Positions 44,453 to 54,544 of a DNA stretch of 64,000 bases are shown one piece after another. Made by a program: the position numbers and the translations under genes. This DNA is from Breoghania sp037026715 (GTDB lineage: Bacteria > Pseudomonadota > Alphaproteobacteria > Rhizobiales > Stappiaceae), in assembly GCF_037026715.1 (NCBI RefSeq), contig NZ_JBANCG010000014.1:1-64000 (forward strand), in the 5' to 3' direction. Positions within the stretch are counted from its first letter, which is position 1. Every line of letters starts with the position of its first letter. A model generated the notes under the pieces. The model saw only the letters and a program-made list of their open reading frames with translations, was not told where the DNA came from and did not search any database.

Positions 44453-46264
44453 TCAGGCCGGGCGCTTTGGCTTGCGGCTTTTGTGTTTCGACGGCTTGCC
44501 GCGATCGGCTCCCGGGGCCTTGTGTTTGCGCGGCGGCTTGCCGTCGGACCTGTATTTCGGTTTCGCCGGCAGCGGCCTTGCGCCCACCTCGCCGGCCGGC
44601 GCGATCCGGATGCCTTTCTCGAGGCTACCGGGTTGCCTGAGATGCTGCGCAAAGCCGTCGGCCTTGTCGGCGGAAATCTCGAAACGGGTTTCGGTATCGT
44701 CGATCCGGATCGCACCGACATCGCGTCTTGTCACGCCGCCGGCGTTACAGATCATCGGCAGAAGGAATTTCGGATCAGCGCGCTGCCGGCGCCCAAGCGA
44801 AATCGTGAACCAGACGCCGTCTTCCATGGCAGGGCCACGCGGCTCGCGGGACGGCGCCTGTTCTTCCCGAGATCGCCGTGCACGCGCGGGTCCCTTGCCC
44901 TGCAGGGCCTCGGCGGGAAGCGGCGAGAGTTCCTCGGGAACGGGGTTTGCGGCCAGTTGCTGGCGAAGGAACGCAGCTGCGATACGCTCAGGACCGGCCC
45001 GCTCCAGCAACTCCGCCACGAAATCCGCCTCCAGCTCGTCAGGCTCCGCGGCGGAGGCGGCGGCATCGAGGATCCGGCGTCGGTAGCGTGCCTCGATCTC
45101 GGCGATGCCGGGCGCGGCGCGCACGGTCGCCGTCAGCTTGGCGAACCCGAGCACACGGTGGGCAGCACCGCGCCTGTGTTCGGGAACGATGAGCACGCAG
45201 ACCCCCTTTCGACCCGCGCGGCCGGTCCGTCCGGACCGGTGCAGCAGGGTCTCCGGGTTGCTCGGCAGATCGGCGTGAACCACGAGGTCGAGGTGTGGAA
45301 GGTCGATGCCGCGTGCCGCGACATCGGTCGCCACGCAGACGCGCGCGCGCCCGTCCCGCATGGACTGCAGCGCGTTCGACCGTTCCGACTGCGCCATCTC
45401 ACCCGAGAGGGAAACCGCCTGAAAGCCGCGATTGACGAGGCGCGCCGTAAGATGGCGAACCGCTTCGCGCGTGTGGCAGAACACCAGGGCGCTCTCGCTG
45501 TCAGTATCCAACAACGTATTGATGATGGCGTGCTCGCGCTCGTCGCGCCGCACCAACATCAGCTGGTATTCAATGTCCGCATGCTGCTCGGTCGGCGCGA
45601 TCGTCTCCACGCGCACCGCATCGGTCTGCACCGCACTGGCCAGTTCGGCGATACCACGTCGCACGGTTGCGGAAAAAAGCAGCGTTCGGCGTTCCTCTGG
45701 CGCCGCGCCGAGGATGAATTCCAGGTCGTCGCGAAAGCCAAGGTCCAACATCTCGTCGGCTTCATCGAGCACCACCGCACGAATGGCGCCGAGGTCAAGC
45801 GCGCCCCGCGTGATGTGATCGCGCAGACGGCCCGGCGTGCCGACAACAAGATGGGCGCCGCGTTCGAGCGCACGTCGCTCGCCGCGGATATCCATACCGC
45901 CCACGCAGGTCGCGATCCTGATCTGAGTTTCTGCAAAGACCCAGTCGAGTTCGCGTTGAACCTGAATGGCGAGTTCGCGCGTTGGAGCGATGATCAGGCC
46001 CAGCGGTGCAGCAGCAGCATCGAAACGATCGGCGTCTCCAAGAAGTGTCGGCGCGATCGCAATGCCGAAGCCGATCGTCTTGCCCGAACCTGTCTGCGCC
46101 GAGACGAGAAGGTCAGCTTCGCGATATGCCTCGTTCGTCATCGCCAGTTGAACGGGTGTCAGCTGGCTGTAGCCCTTCGCCGCCAGCGCGGAAGCGAGGG
46201 CCGGATGTATGGCTGCGTTCGGGGGGGTGGGGGTAGAGTTGGTATTCGGCGTCATGGTCACCAT
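44453..46264 (-). CDS. DEAD-box RNA helicase with DbpA-like RNA-binding domain
   Basis: An RNA helicase of about 603 residues. Motifs Q (PVQLAM), I (AQTGSGKT), Ia (PTRELAIQ), II (DEADEM), III (SAT) and VI (HRSGRTGRAGRKG) are intact. A DbpA-type RNA-binding domain follows near residues 480-555 (GVWFTISLGRRQRADPKFLLPMICNAG), then a Lys/Arg-rich tail. Such enzymes act in ribosome assembly or cold adaptation (DeaD/CsdA or DbpA). Two starts are possible (46264, 46255). It is divergent from bchI and bounds the photosynthesis cluster. Confidence 0.92.
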   Translation of the reverse strand: MVTMTPNTNSTPTPPNAAIHPALASALAAKGYSQLTPVQLAMTNEAYREADLLVSAQTGSGKTIGFGIAIAPTLLGDADRFDAAAAPLGLIIAPTRELAIQVQRELDWVFAETQIRIATCVGGMDIRGERRALERGAHLVVGTPGRLRDHITRGALDLGAIRAVVLDEADEMLDLGFRDDLEFILGAAPEERRTLLFSATVRRGIAELASAVQTDAVRVETIAPTEQHADIEYQLMLVRRDEREHAIINTLLDTDSESALVFCHTREAVRHLTARLVNRGFQAVSLSGEMAQSERSNALQSMRDGRARVCVATDVAARGIDLPHLDLVVHADLPSNPETLLHRSGRTGRAGRKGVCVLIVPEHRRGAAHRVLGFAKLTATVRAAPGIAEIEARYRRRILDAAASAAEPDELEADFVAELLERAGPERIAAAFLRQQLAANPVPEELSPLPAEALQGKGPARARRSREEQAPSREPRGPAMEDGVWFTISLGRRQRADPKFLLPMICNAGGVTRRDVGAIRIDDTETRFEISADKADGFAQHLRQPGSLEKGIRIAPAGEVGARPLPAKPKYRSDGKPPRKHKAPGADRGKPSKHKSRKPKRPA

Positions 46265-46869
46265 CTTTGTTGGCCGCCGAATATCACAATGCGTGCGCAT
46301 TGGGCAGCGATAGTTTGCCAGGTATCTCCGCTCTTTTGGAAAGCGGGGTTGATGATGAACACCGAGCTGCCTCATCTGACTGGTACAATGGGGTTTCTAA
46401 GGTGTGGATCCCTGAAGGAGACAGGAACAGCGTCGCCGGTGACCACCGCGGAAAAGCCCACCGTATCGAATCCGCCCCTCACGATTGCCCGGAAGAGGGA
46501 CTTTCCCGAAACCAGTGTGGGCCGATAAAGCGTTAGCGTCCCTCTTGGGCATCGAAGCGAGCCCTCTTCTCCCGGCCGAGTTCGAAGTCGGAAATTCCAA
46601 AATTGGTATCGACTGGCCGAAATGGCCGCTTCCGAAATCACCATTTCCAGTGCGTTGTCGCCGGAAAGCGAAGAGCGAGCGGACAGATGGTGCGGCCACG
46701 GGGCTTCACGATTTCGGCCAGAAGCGAGATCGATTGCCGGATCACGGATTAGCGCTCCAATCGAACCTCTTTCGTCTCTTCGGCGCCCCGAAAGAAAAAC
46801 ACCGCTCCCCCTTCATTCCGCTGCCAAAATGTGTCAACTTATATTGACACTCAAGATTGGCGGCTTTCC
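46265..46869. other. Divergent intergenic region upstream of bchI
   Basis: About 605 bases between the helicase and bchI starts. Only the PpsR-type palindrome near the bchI start is recognised. Short frames here have no clear homology. Confidence 0.6.
46832..46849. promoter_or_regulatory. PpsR/CrtJ-type operator before bchI
   Basis: TGT-N12-ACA inside a seven-base inverted repeat GTGTCAA/TTGACAC. It is centred 30 bases upstream of the bchI start codon. PpsR/CrtJ represses photosynthesis genes under oxygen. Confidence 0.85.
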
Positions 46870-47913
46870 ATGTCCAAACCTTTTCCGTTCTCGGCGATCG
46901 TTGCTCAGGAAGATATGAAAAGGGCCCTGCTGATGGCGGCGGTCGAGCCGCTTCTGGGAGGGGTCCTGATCTTCGGCGACCGCGGCACCGGCAAGTCCAC
47001 CGCCGTCCGCGCCCTCGCCGACCTGTTGCCGAAGATCGAGGTCAGAAGCGGTTGCCGGTTCAATTGCGTTCCAAGCGAACCGCAGGAGCATTGTCCGGTC
47101 TGCAATCGTAAAGACGGCGAAAAACCTGCGAAATCGGTAAAAATTCGAACGCCCATGGTCGATCTGCCGCTCGGAGCCACGGAAGACCGCATTTGTGGCG
47201 CGCTCGATCTTGAAAAGGCGCTGGTGGCCGGCGAGAAGGATTTCGAGCCTGGGCTCCTGGCCGCAGCAAACCGGGGTTTTCTCTACATCGACGAGGTCAA
47301 TCTCCTCGAGGATCACCTTGTCGACCTGCTGCTCGACGCAGCCGCTTCGGGTGTCAATGTCGTCGAACGCGAGGGCCTTAGCATCCGCCACGCAGCCCGC
47401 TTCACCCTGGTCGGCAGCGGCAATCCGGAAGAAGGCGATCTCAGACCGCAACTGCTCGACCGCTTCGGTCTCAGCGTGGAAATCAGGACGATCGTCGATC
47501 TCGGCCAGCGCATCGAGGTGATCCGTCGGCGTGACGCCTATGAAGCCGACCCCGACGCGTTCTTTGAAAGGTGGTCACGCAAGGACGCGGCGATCCGCAA
47601 CAACGTCGTCAAGGCTCGCCGTATCCTGCGGCAAGTGGAGATCCCCGACCATGTGCTGGCTCGCATGTCGCAGCTGTGCATGAGCCTCGGCATCGATGGC
47701 ATGCGCGGTGAGCTGACCCTGATGCGTGCCTGCCGAGCGGCAGCGGCCCTGGCCGGCCGGCTGGAGGTGACCTGGGACGATGTATCCGACATCTCGCCAC
47801 TGGTGCTGTGCCACCGGTTGCGCCGCGATCCGCTGGACGACGCCGGCAGCGCGCCGCGCATCGAACGGGCCGTGGCCGCCGTTGGTGCGGAGGTTCTGGT
47901 TGGGCATGGATGA
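46870..47913 (+). CDS. bchI: Magnesium chelatase subunit I
   Basis: The AAA+ ATPase ring subunit of Mg chelatase, which with BchD and BchH inserts Mg2+ into protoporphyrin IX. The 347 residues show Walker A GDRGTGKST, the FLYIDEVNLL Walker B, GNPEEGDLRPQLLDRFGL (sensor/arginine finger region) and the C-terminal AAA lid. The frame is open to a GTG at 46831, but ATG 46870 (MSKPFPFSAIVAQEDMKRAL) is the family start. It overlaps bchD by eight bases and heads the bchI-bchD-bchO-crtI-crtB operon. Confidence 0.97.
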   Translation: MSKPFPFSAIVAQEDMKRALLMAAVEPLLGGVLIFGDRGTGKSTAVRALADLLPKIEVRSGCRFNCVPSEPQEHCPVCNRKDGEKPAKSVKIRTPMVDLPLGATEDRICGALDLEKALVAGEKDFEPGLLAAANRGFLYIDEVNLLEDHLVDLLLDAAASGVNVVEREGLSIRHAARFTLVGSGNPEEGDLRPQLLDRFGLSVEIRTIVDLGQRIEVIRRRDAYEADPDAFFERWSRKDAAIRNNVVKARRILRQVEIPDHVLARMSQLCMSLGIDGMRGELTLMRACRAAAALAGRLEVTWDDVSDISPLVLCHRLRRDPLDDAGSAPRIERAVAAVGAEVLVGHG

Positions 47914-49777
47914 CCTCGGCGCCCTCCTCGACTTCGAAGCGGTCTTGCCGTCGGCCGGGCCGGATCCGTGGCGGGATGCCCTTCTCGCCGCAAGAATTCT
48001 CCGGGCAGGCGGAAAATCTGTCGGCGGCCTTTGGCTGAAGGCACGCGCCGGCGGCGTGCGGGACGCCTATCTGGAATATCTCCGCGCTGCTCTCTCGCCC
48101 GACGAAAACTGGGTTCGCGTGCCGACAGCCGTCCCCCTTTCGGCACTGACGGGCAGCATCGACATTGCGGCGACCGCTGTTGCGGGGCGCCTCGTGAGCC
48201 AGGCCGGATTGCTCGCCAGGGCCCATCACGGCGTCCTGCTTGTTCCGATGGCGGAGCGCTTGGAGCCATCCGCCGCCGCGCTGATCGGCAATGCGATGGA
48301 TACGCGAAAGAGCACCAGGGTCGGACGTTCCGACCGGGAAGCCGAGTGCGACCCGACAGAATTCACGGTGATTGCGATTGATGAGAGCGCCGGGCCGGAA
48401 GAGAGGCTTCCAGCCGCGCTCGCAGAGCGGCTTGGCCTAGTCGTGGACCTCAATGCCGTCTTCTGGAGCCGGATCTCGGCTGCCGATCCCGAGCAATGCG
48501 CTGCCGGCCGGCCGAACCATCTTAAGGTCACCATTGCCGACGATATGGTGAGGCTTCTCTCCGCGATTGCCGGCGCCTCGGGTGCCGCGTCGCTGCGAAC
48601 GCTGCAGCATCTCGTCAGCGTTTGCCGGACAGGCGCCGCCCTTTCCGGTCGAACGCACGCCAGCGAAGAAGATGCCCTGACCGCGTTGAGGCTATGTCTG
48701 GGGTTGACGCTTGGCCCACAGCAACAACCTGGCCCCGATCATGCTGAGACGCCTTCGCAGGAAGGTTCGCCGCAAGGCTCATCGGACAATGAAAATGACG
48801 GGGAGCCGCCGCGGAGATCGCCGGACAGCGCGGAGGACGGCGAGCGCGCCCTCAACGCACTTGCCGCACTCCTTGCAGCCGTCGAAGCCGGCACGATTGA
48901 TGGGCTGCCGGACTTTACGCCGGGCCGGGCGAAAGCCTCCATCCGCGCCAGGTCCGGCCAGTCCGGTGCCGCCCGCAAGAATACCCGTCGCGGCAGGCCC
49001 GTTTCCGTCGCACGTTCTGCCCCCTATCCGGACGCCCGTCCGAATGTCATCGCGACTTTGCGCGCTGCCGCCCCCTGGCAGCTTATCCGGATGCAAAAGC
49101 GGAAAGATCTGGAGAGCAAGCTGGGCGTAACGCTGCCCGCTGCCGCCAAACGACGGCGCCCGCTGATCACGCGGGATGACTACCGCTATCAGCGTCTGCG
49201 GCACGAGACCCCGTCGACGGCGATTTTCGTCGTTGACGCGTCAGGCTCGACCGCACTGGAACGGCTGGGGGAAACCAAGGGCGCCATCGAGCAGCTTCTG
49301 GCGCGCTGCTATGTCCGTCGCGACGAGGTCGCGATGATCGCTTTTCGCGGGACCGCGGCTGAAACGGTTCTGCCCCCGACCCGATCGCTGGTGATGGCAA
49401 AGCGAAAGCTTGCCGACCTGCCAGGTGGCGGTCCCACCCCGCTTGTCGCCGGCCTGGTGCGGGGGCTGGAAATGGCGCTTGGCCTGCGTCGCCAGGGCAG
49501 CACCCCGATCCTCGTGCTCCTGACGGACGGGCGCGGCAACATCGCGCTGGACGGCACCCCGAACCGAGCGCTTGCCGCTGAGCAACTGGTCGGCATGGCT
49601 TCGCGCTGCCGCAGCGAGGCGATACGCTCCATCTGCATCGATATCGCGCGGCGGCGGCGAGAGGCCGTCACGGGGCTGGCGCAAGCCATGGGCGCGGACC
49701 TCCATTTCCTGCGTCACGCAGATGCGCGTCAGATGTCCGATGTCATCAACACCTCCCTTGAGGAGGCACGCCCGTGA
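47906..49777 (+). CDS. bchD: Magnesium chelatase subunit D
   Basis: The 623-residue partner of BchI. The N-terminal half is a degenerate AAA+ domain without a functional Walker A (MDDLGALLDFEAVLPSAGPD start). A Pro/acid-rich linker at about 270-340 is followed by a von Willebrand A domain with the MIDAS motif DASGST and a second site FRGTAAE. It stimulates the I-D-H complex. It starts inside bchI and ends with a four-base overlap with bchO. Confidence 0.96.
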   Translation: MDDLGALLDFEAVLPSAGPDPWRDALLAARILRAGGKSVGGLWLKARAGGVRDAYLEYLRAALSPDENWVRVPTAVPLSALTGSIDIAATAVAGRLVSQAGLLARAHHGVLLVPMAERLEPSAAALIGNAMDTRKSTRVGRSDREAECDPTEFTVIAIDESAGPEERLPAALAERLGLVVDLNAVFWSRISAADPEQCAAGRPNHLKVTIADDMVRLLSAIAGASGAASLRTLQHLVSVCRTGAALSGRTHASEEDALTALRLCLGLTLGPQQQPGPDHAETPSQEGSPQGSSDNENDGEPPRRSPDSAEDGERALNALAALLAAVEAGTIDGLPDFTPGRAKASIRARSGQSGAARKNTRRGRPVSVARSAPYPDARPNVIATLRAAAPWQLIRMQKRKDLESKLGVTLPAAAKRRRPLITRDDYRYQRLRHETPSTAIFVVDASGSTALERLGETKGAIEQLLARCYVRRDEVAMIAFRGTAAETVLPPTRSLVMAKRKLADLPGGGPTPLVAGLVRGLEMALGLRRQGSTPILVLLTDGRGNIALDGTPNRALAAEQLVGMASRCRSEAIRSICIDIARRRREAVTGLAQAMGADLHFLRHADARQMSDVINTSLEEARP

Positions 49778-50700
49778 TCGTGGACCGCACCTGGCTCGAC
49801 TGGGAGACGGACGGCCGGGCTTGGCCCCATCGCGAGGCAAGCCAGTTTCACTCGACGTGCGGATATCGCTGGCATGTTCAGACTTTCGGGCACCGGCAGG
49901 CGCCGGTGCTGGTGTTGCTTCACGGCACCGGGGCCGCATCCTTTTCCTGGCGCACCCTCGTTCCTCTCCTTCAGGAGCGGTTTCACGTCGTTGTACCGGA
50001 CCTGCCCTGCCACGGCTTCACCCGCCCGCTCGACGATGCGGATCTATCGCTGGAGGGGATGACCGCCTCACTCCACGGTCTGCTTCGGCATCTTAAGGTT
50101 CGCCCGGATTTCGTCCTCGGACATTCGGCTGGCGCGGTAATCGCGCTCGCGCTGGCAGCCGCCATTCGCCACACCAGCGATGGCAGGGCGGGACAAGTGC
50201 AAATGGTCTTCGGCGTCAACGGCGCACTCGAGCCGATTCGGGGCAAGCGCCTGTTGTCTCCGATCGCCAAGGCGCTGTTCGCCACCCCCCTTTCCGCCTC
50301 CATGTTCTCCCTGCTGGCGAAGGCAACGCCGCTCGGAAGCAACTTGCTCGCGGCCACCGGATCCAAGATCGACCCCGAAGGCCAGGCCCTTTACCGCCTT
50401 CTGCTCGGGTCATCTGGCCATGTCCATGGGGCACTCGGCATGATGGCCGCCTGGGACCTGAGCCAACTTCCTGCCATGTTGCGACGCCTGCCGGTTTCCC
50501 TCGCGCTGCTCGCTGCTCGCGACGATCCGATGGTGCCGGCGAAGAGCTCCGAACATGCGGCAGCCCTTTGCCGGGATGCGCGCCTGACGATGGCGGAAAC
50601 CGGTGGACATCTGCTCCACGAATGCGACCCCGAACGTGTCCATGCCTGGATTTCCGCCGCGTTGCACGATCGTCGCAAGAACGGGTCTGATGCCGCATGA
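49774..50700 (+). CDS. bchO: Mg chelatase-associated alpha/beta hydrolase BchO
   Basis: A 308-residue alpha/beta hydrolase encoded with bchID in purple bacteria and thought to assist Mg chelation; its reaction is not firmly known. It shows the oxyanion loop LLHGTGAASFSW, nucleophile elbow GHSAGA and a late acidic/His pair (DDPMVP, GGHLLHE). The GTG start overlaps the bchD stop; the stop overlaps crtI as ATGA. Confidence 0.93.
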   Translation: MIVDRTWLDWETDGRAWPHREASQFHSTCGYRWHVQTFGHRQAPVLVLLHGTGAASFSWRTLVPLLQERFHVVVPDLPCHGFTRPLDDADLSLEGMTASLHGLLRHLKVRPDFVLGHSAGAVIALALAAAIRHTSDGRAGQVQMVFGVNGALEPIRGKRLLSPIAKALFATPLSASMFSLLAKATPLGSNLLAATGSKIDPEGQALYRLLLGSSGHVHGALGMMAAWDLSQLPAMLRRLPVSLALLAARDDPMVPAKSSEHAAALCRDARLTMAETGGHLLHECDPERVHAWISAALHDRRKNGSDAA

Positions 50701-52271
50701 CGATCGCACAAAGCCCTCATCTTTCGGGACTGGCCGCGCACGGTGACCGCAAACCTCACGTCGTTATCGTCGGCGCCGGCGTGGGCGGTCTCACGGCCGG
50801 CGCGCTGCTTTCGGCACGCGGCTATCGCGTCACCATATTCGACCCTCTCGACGCACCGGGAGGGCGCGCCTACGCGTATCGGCAGAATGGTTTCACTTTT
50901 GATGCGGGCCCGACCATCATCACCGCTCCCTGGCTGTTCGAACAGCTTTGGTCCGCGTGCGGCGGCTGCCTGAGGGACGATGTGGACATCAGACAAAACG
51001 ATCCCTTCTATAAGGTCCGCTTCGATGACGGGACGGTCTTCAGCTACTCCGGCGATCAGGCGGCGATGGAGGCGGAGATCGCGAGAATTTCACCGGAGGA
51101 TGTCCCCGGCTATCGCAGCTTCATGGCGGAAAGCCGCAGGATCTATGAGGTCGCCTTCCTTCAGTTTGCCACACAACCTTTTCACAGCAAGTCATTCACC
51201 GCCAAGGCGCTGGCCAAGCTTGTCCGTCTGGGCGGCTACCGCTCGGTCTATGCACTCGTCTCGCGGCATTTCCGGCACCCCAAACTGCGCACGCTCTTTT
51301 CCTTCCATCCGCTGCTCATCGGCGGCAATCCGTTCACGGCGACCTCGTTCTACTGCCTGATCGCGCATCTGGAGAGCAAACATGGCGTCCACTATGCCCT
51401 CGGAGGCACAAATGCGCTGGTGAACGGCATTGCAAAGCTCGTCTTACGCAACGGCGGAACGATCCAGCTTGGCGAGACGGTCGAGACCATCCTCACCTCC
51501 GGGCGCCGCGCGACCGGCGTGCGTCTCGTCGGCGGCGAAACGGTCGAAGCCGATGTCGTCATCTCGAACTGCGATCCGGCGACAACCTACGGCAAGCTGC
51601 TGAAGGACTTCCCACGCAAGCGCTGGACCAATGGAAAGATCCGCCGCGCCGATTACTCCATGAGCCTTTTCATCTGGTATTTCGGGACCAACCGTCGCTA
51701 CGAGGATGTCGGCCACCACACCATGTTGTTCGGCCCGCGCTACCGGGCTCTCCTCAACGACATCTTCAGGAGCAAGACGCTCGCCCCGGATTTCAGCCTC
51801 TATCTGCACCGGCCCTCCGCGAACGACCCGTCCGTCGCGCCGGCCGGCTGCGACGCATTCTACGTCCTGAGCCCCGTCCCTCACCTCGCCGGCGGAACCG
51901 ACTGGGCCGAAATGGCCGAGGTCTATCGTGCCCGGATCGCCGCCCGCCTGGAGGAGACGATCCTTCCCGATCTCAGCCGACACGTCGTCACGTCGCGCGT
52001 GACCACGCCGATAGACTTCCGCGACAGACTTCTTTCCTGGCAAGGAGCCGCCTTTTCGCTCGAACCGAAGCTTTTCCAGAGTGCCTGGTTCCGGCCGCAC
52101 AACAAGAGCGAGGAGCTTGACAATCTCTATCTCTGCGGCGCCGGCACCCATCCGGGCGCAGGTCTGCCCGGCGTGGTCTGCTCCGCCCGGATCGTCGCCG
52201 AGCTCCTCCCCGATCCGGCCAATTTCGCTCCGTCATCCATCGGGCAAACGATCGGGAGGGATCGAGCGTGA
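50697..52271 (+). CDS. crtI: Phytoene desaturase
   Basis: A 524-residue FAD-dependent desaturase that introduces double bonds into phytoene, giving neurosporene or lycopene. The dinucleotide-binding motif GAGVGGLTAGALLSARGY is at residues 26-43 and the C-terminal FAD motif reads LYLCGAGTHPGAGLPGVVCS. The number of desaturation steps cannot be read from sequence. It is coupled to bchO and crtB by four-base overlaps. Confidence 0.96.
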   Translation: MTIAQSPHLSGLAAHGDRKPHVVIVGAGVGGLTAGALLSARGYRVTIFDPLDAPGGRAYAYRQNGFTFDAGPTIITAPWLFEQLWSACGGCLRDDVDIRQNDPFYKVRFDDGTVFSYSGDQAAMEAEIARISPEDVPGYRSFMAESRRIYEVAFLQFATQPFHSKSFTAKALAKLVRLGGYRSVYALVSRHFRHPKLRTLFSFHPLLIGGNPFTATSFYCLIAHLESKHGVHYALGGTNALVNGIAKLVLRNGGTIQLGETVETILTSGRRATGVRLVGGETVEADVVISNCDPATTYGKLLKDFPRKRWTNGKIRRADYSMSLFIWYFGTNRRYEDVGHHTMLFGPRYRALLNDIFRSKTLAPDFSLYLHRPSANDPSVAPAGCDAFYVLSPVPHLAGGTDWAEMAEVYRARIAARLEETILPDLSRHVVTSRVTTPIDFRDRLLSWQGAAFSLEPKLFQSAWFRPHNKSEELDNLYLCGAGTHPGAGLPGVVCSARIVAELLPDPANFAPSSIGQTIGRDRA

Positions 52272-53428
52272 GCGATATCGTCCCTTGCGCGTTCAGCGAC
52301 ATGCCCCCTGCCCAGCCGGTGAGGCAACGCCTTTCCCGCGGAGCATCTTACGGATTTTCCGGGCATCAGTCGGACCTGAGGGCCTGCGCCGCCGCCATCC
52401 GGAAAGGCTCCAAGTCCTTTCACCTCGCATCAATGATGCTGCCGCGTGAGACACGTCAGGCAGCTCAGGCGCTCTATGCCTTCTGTCGTCACGCCGACGA
52501 TCTGATCGACGACGCCCGGGCGAGCCCAAAGGCACTGAACCAGCTCCAAGGACGGCTCGATCTGATCTACCGCGGCACACCGGCATCTTACTCCTGCGAC
52601 CGCGCCTTTGCGCGGACCGTTGCCGAGTTTTCGATCCCCAAAGCCATTCCCCAGGCCCTTCTGGACGGATTTGCCATGGACATCGCAAATCGTCGCTACC
52701 GGACCATCGCAGACGTGAAGGACTACGCCACCTGCGTTGCCTCCACCGTCGGACTGATGATGTCGCTGGTCATGCGAACCGGGGAGACGCACGCGTTGGC
52801 CCGCGCTGCCGACCTCGGAATTGCGATGCAATTGACGAACATTGCCCGCGATGTCGGTGAAGATGCTCGCAACGGTCGCCTTTACCTGCCTCAGGACTGG
52901 CTGGAGGCGGCCGGCGTGGACCCACAAGACTTCCTCGACGAGCCCTGTTTTTCCCCCGCGCTCGGCGACGTCATCCGGCGCCTTCTGCAGGAGGCGGACC
53001 GCCACTATCGGCTGGGCCACGCCGGCATCGGTGCACTGCCGCCAGCCTGCCGCCCGGCCATTCGGACAGCGGCGCTCGTTTACGAGGCTATCGGCTCAGC
53101 CATCGCGGCCAACGGATATGACAGCGTGTCGCTGCGTGCCCATACCAGTTTCGCCGGCAAGTTGGCGCTGATGATGCGGTCACGCGCGGCGAACGTCTCC
53201 AAACCGGAAGAATCGGCTGCCCTCCTGGCTGCGGCACCCGACCCGGCGGCCACCGATCTGGTTGCCGCTGCGGCTATAGCCTTTGCCGCAAAATCGTCGA
53301 AGGCATGCACCGGGCGGACCGATCCGGGCCGGTTCCTGACGATCATGATGCGTCTGCAATCCAGTACCAAAGATGAGTGGCGCTCCCGGCGGCTCGCCGC
53401 GCGGGAAAAGGCTGCCAGCCTTGTTTGA
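52268..53428 (+). CDS. crtB: Phytoene synthase
   Basis: A 386-residue prenyl transferase condensing two geranylgeranyl diphosphates to phytoene. The Asp-rich motifs are visible as RHADDLIDDAR and NIARDVGEDARNGRLYLP. It begins with GTG overlapping the crtI stop. The C-terminal 50 residues are an extra basic tail. A small membrane-protein frame overlaps its end by 56 bases. Confidence 0.95.
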   Translation: MSDIVPCAFSDMPPAQPVRQRLSRGASYGFSGHQSDLRACAAAIRKGSKSFHLASMMLPRETRQAAQALYAFCRHADDLIDDARASPKALNQLQGRLDLIYRGTPASYSCDRAFARTVAEFSIPKAIPQALLDGFAMDIANRRYRTIADVKDYATCVASTVGLMMSLVMRTGETHALARAADLGIAMQLTNIARDVGEDARNGRLYLPQDWLEAAGVDPQDFLDEPCFSPALGDVIRRLLQEADRHYRLGHAGIGALPPACRPAIRTAALVYEAIGSAIAANGYDSVSLRAHTSFAGKLALMMRSRAANVSKPEESAALLAAAPDPAATDLVAAAAIAFAAKSSKACTGRTDPGRFLTIMMRLQSSTKDEWRSRRLAAREKAASLV

Positions 53429-53573
53429 GAGCTACTTCGGACTGATCGAAGCGATATTCGTCTTCGCTCTCGCGATCGCCTTTTACCTCTGGCAGCGCAG
53501 AGATCTCCGGAAGGCGCGAGACGCGGCCCGCGCCAAGGAGGCAAAAGAGCGTGAGCGCAAAGCCGCCGATTAG
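53373..53573 (+). CDS. Small membrane protein overlapping the crtB 3' end
   Basis: A frame of up to 66 residues with a single hydrophobic helix (ESYFGLIEAIFVFALAIAFY) followed by a Lys/Arg/Glu-rich, helix-forming tail. It starts at ATG within crtB or at TTG 53421, and its stop abuts the crtC stop in the opposite strand. Composition (membrane helix then charged tail) looks like real protein. No function is known. Confidence 0.5.
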   Translation: MSGAPGGSPRGKRLPALFESYFGLIEAIFVFALAIAFYLWQRRDLRKARDAARAKEAKERERKAAD

Positions 53574-54544
53574 CCGAATGGCCGGCGCGGCATGCGAAAC
53601 GGCAGCATCAGCCTGACCAGCGGATTGGCCAGTCGCCTGCAGCACAGCGTCTCGTGAACCATAGTGACGGGATCTCCGGAGAGCGATGTGCGAACGAGCG
53701 CGCGGTTGTAGAAGGGCGTGTCCTCAAGCCGGCGCAAAAGCTTCGGCGAGGCTCTGGGATCGCACGCGATCCCCCCACGAACGCCCCACAAACCAGTCGG
53801 AAGCGGGCTGCGCGGCGGGGGCGAAAAGTAACTGGACCGGCCGTCAGCGGCCTGTGTCAGCCCGATTGCGCGCCGCCGACCGTCCTTGAGGACTGCGTCG
53901 TAGAGGATCAACGCGGCATCTCCGCCACTCCGCCCCCGCGCCCAATCCCAGCCGCGAAAATCGGCTTCCACCGGCCGGTCGCCTGCGTTGAAATCATGAT
54001 AGGCCTCGCCTTGCCACCCACCTTCCGGCAGGCTGTCGCTCAGGACGGAGATCCGAGCCCGTGGAAAGACCGGTCGCCAGATGTGATGGCCCTCCGGATC
54101 GAGTTCGTGGAGGCGATCGTTCTCTATTTCCGGTTCAACCACGATCCGCCCGGAGATCTTCGCGGGCAAAAGACGTTGCCCCGGCCAGGGAAGCGCAATT
54201 TCCTCGAACATGATTTCCAGCCCGCCGGAAGAATAGACGAGACGACTGTTACCGATGCATAGTGTCGTCCTGGAGCGGGTCAGACTATTGCGCCCACGCT
54301 CGGTCATCGCCCAGGCACGTCCGCCGGGGCCATAAAGCGCTATATTGATCGCGACGTGGTTCTCAGGCTCCTTGCGGCCAGCCCAGTGATAGTAAGGCGA
54401 GAATACCGAACCGACGAAGGCAATCACGGCGAGCGCGAACTGGCCGCAGTCGCTGGTCGCATCCACATACCACCAGCAATAGCCACCGGGCGGAACCGGC
54501 CAATCGAATTCGGGCCGCCCAAGCCCAGATCGGCCATCAGGCAG
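53570..54544 (-). CDS. crtC: Carotenoid 1,2-hydratase (hydroxyneurosporene synthase)
   Basis: Adds water to the psi end groups of neurosporene or lycopene. The conserved region starts at PEFDWPVPPGGYCWWYVDA (54514 down) and continues with FVGSVFSPYYHWAGR and DWARGRSGGDAALILYDAVL. No ATG, GTG or TTG occurs in this frame between that region and 54817. The boundary here uses a CTG at 54544 as the nearest candidate; 54817 would imply a 390-base overlap with crtD. The frame overlaps the crtD 3' end. Confidence 0.82.
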   Translation of the reverse strand: MPDGRSGLGRPEFDWPVPPGGYCWWYVDATSDCGQFALAVIAFVGSVFSPYYHWAGRKEPENHVAINIALYGPGGRAWAMTERGRNSLTRSRTTLCIGNSRLVYSSGGLEIMFEEIALPWPGQRLLPAKISGRIVVEPEIENDRLHELDPEGHHIWRPVFPRARISVLSDSLPEGGWQGEAYHDFNAGDRPVEADFRGWDWARGRSGGDAALILYDAVLKDGRRRAIGLTQAADGRSSYFSPPPRSPLPTGLWGVRGGIACDPRASPKLLRRLEDTPFYNRALVRTSLSGDPVTMVHETLCCRRLANPLVRLMLPFRMPRRPFG

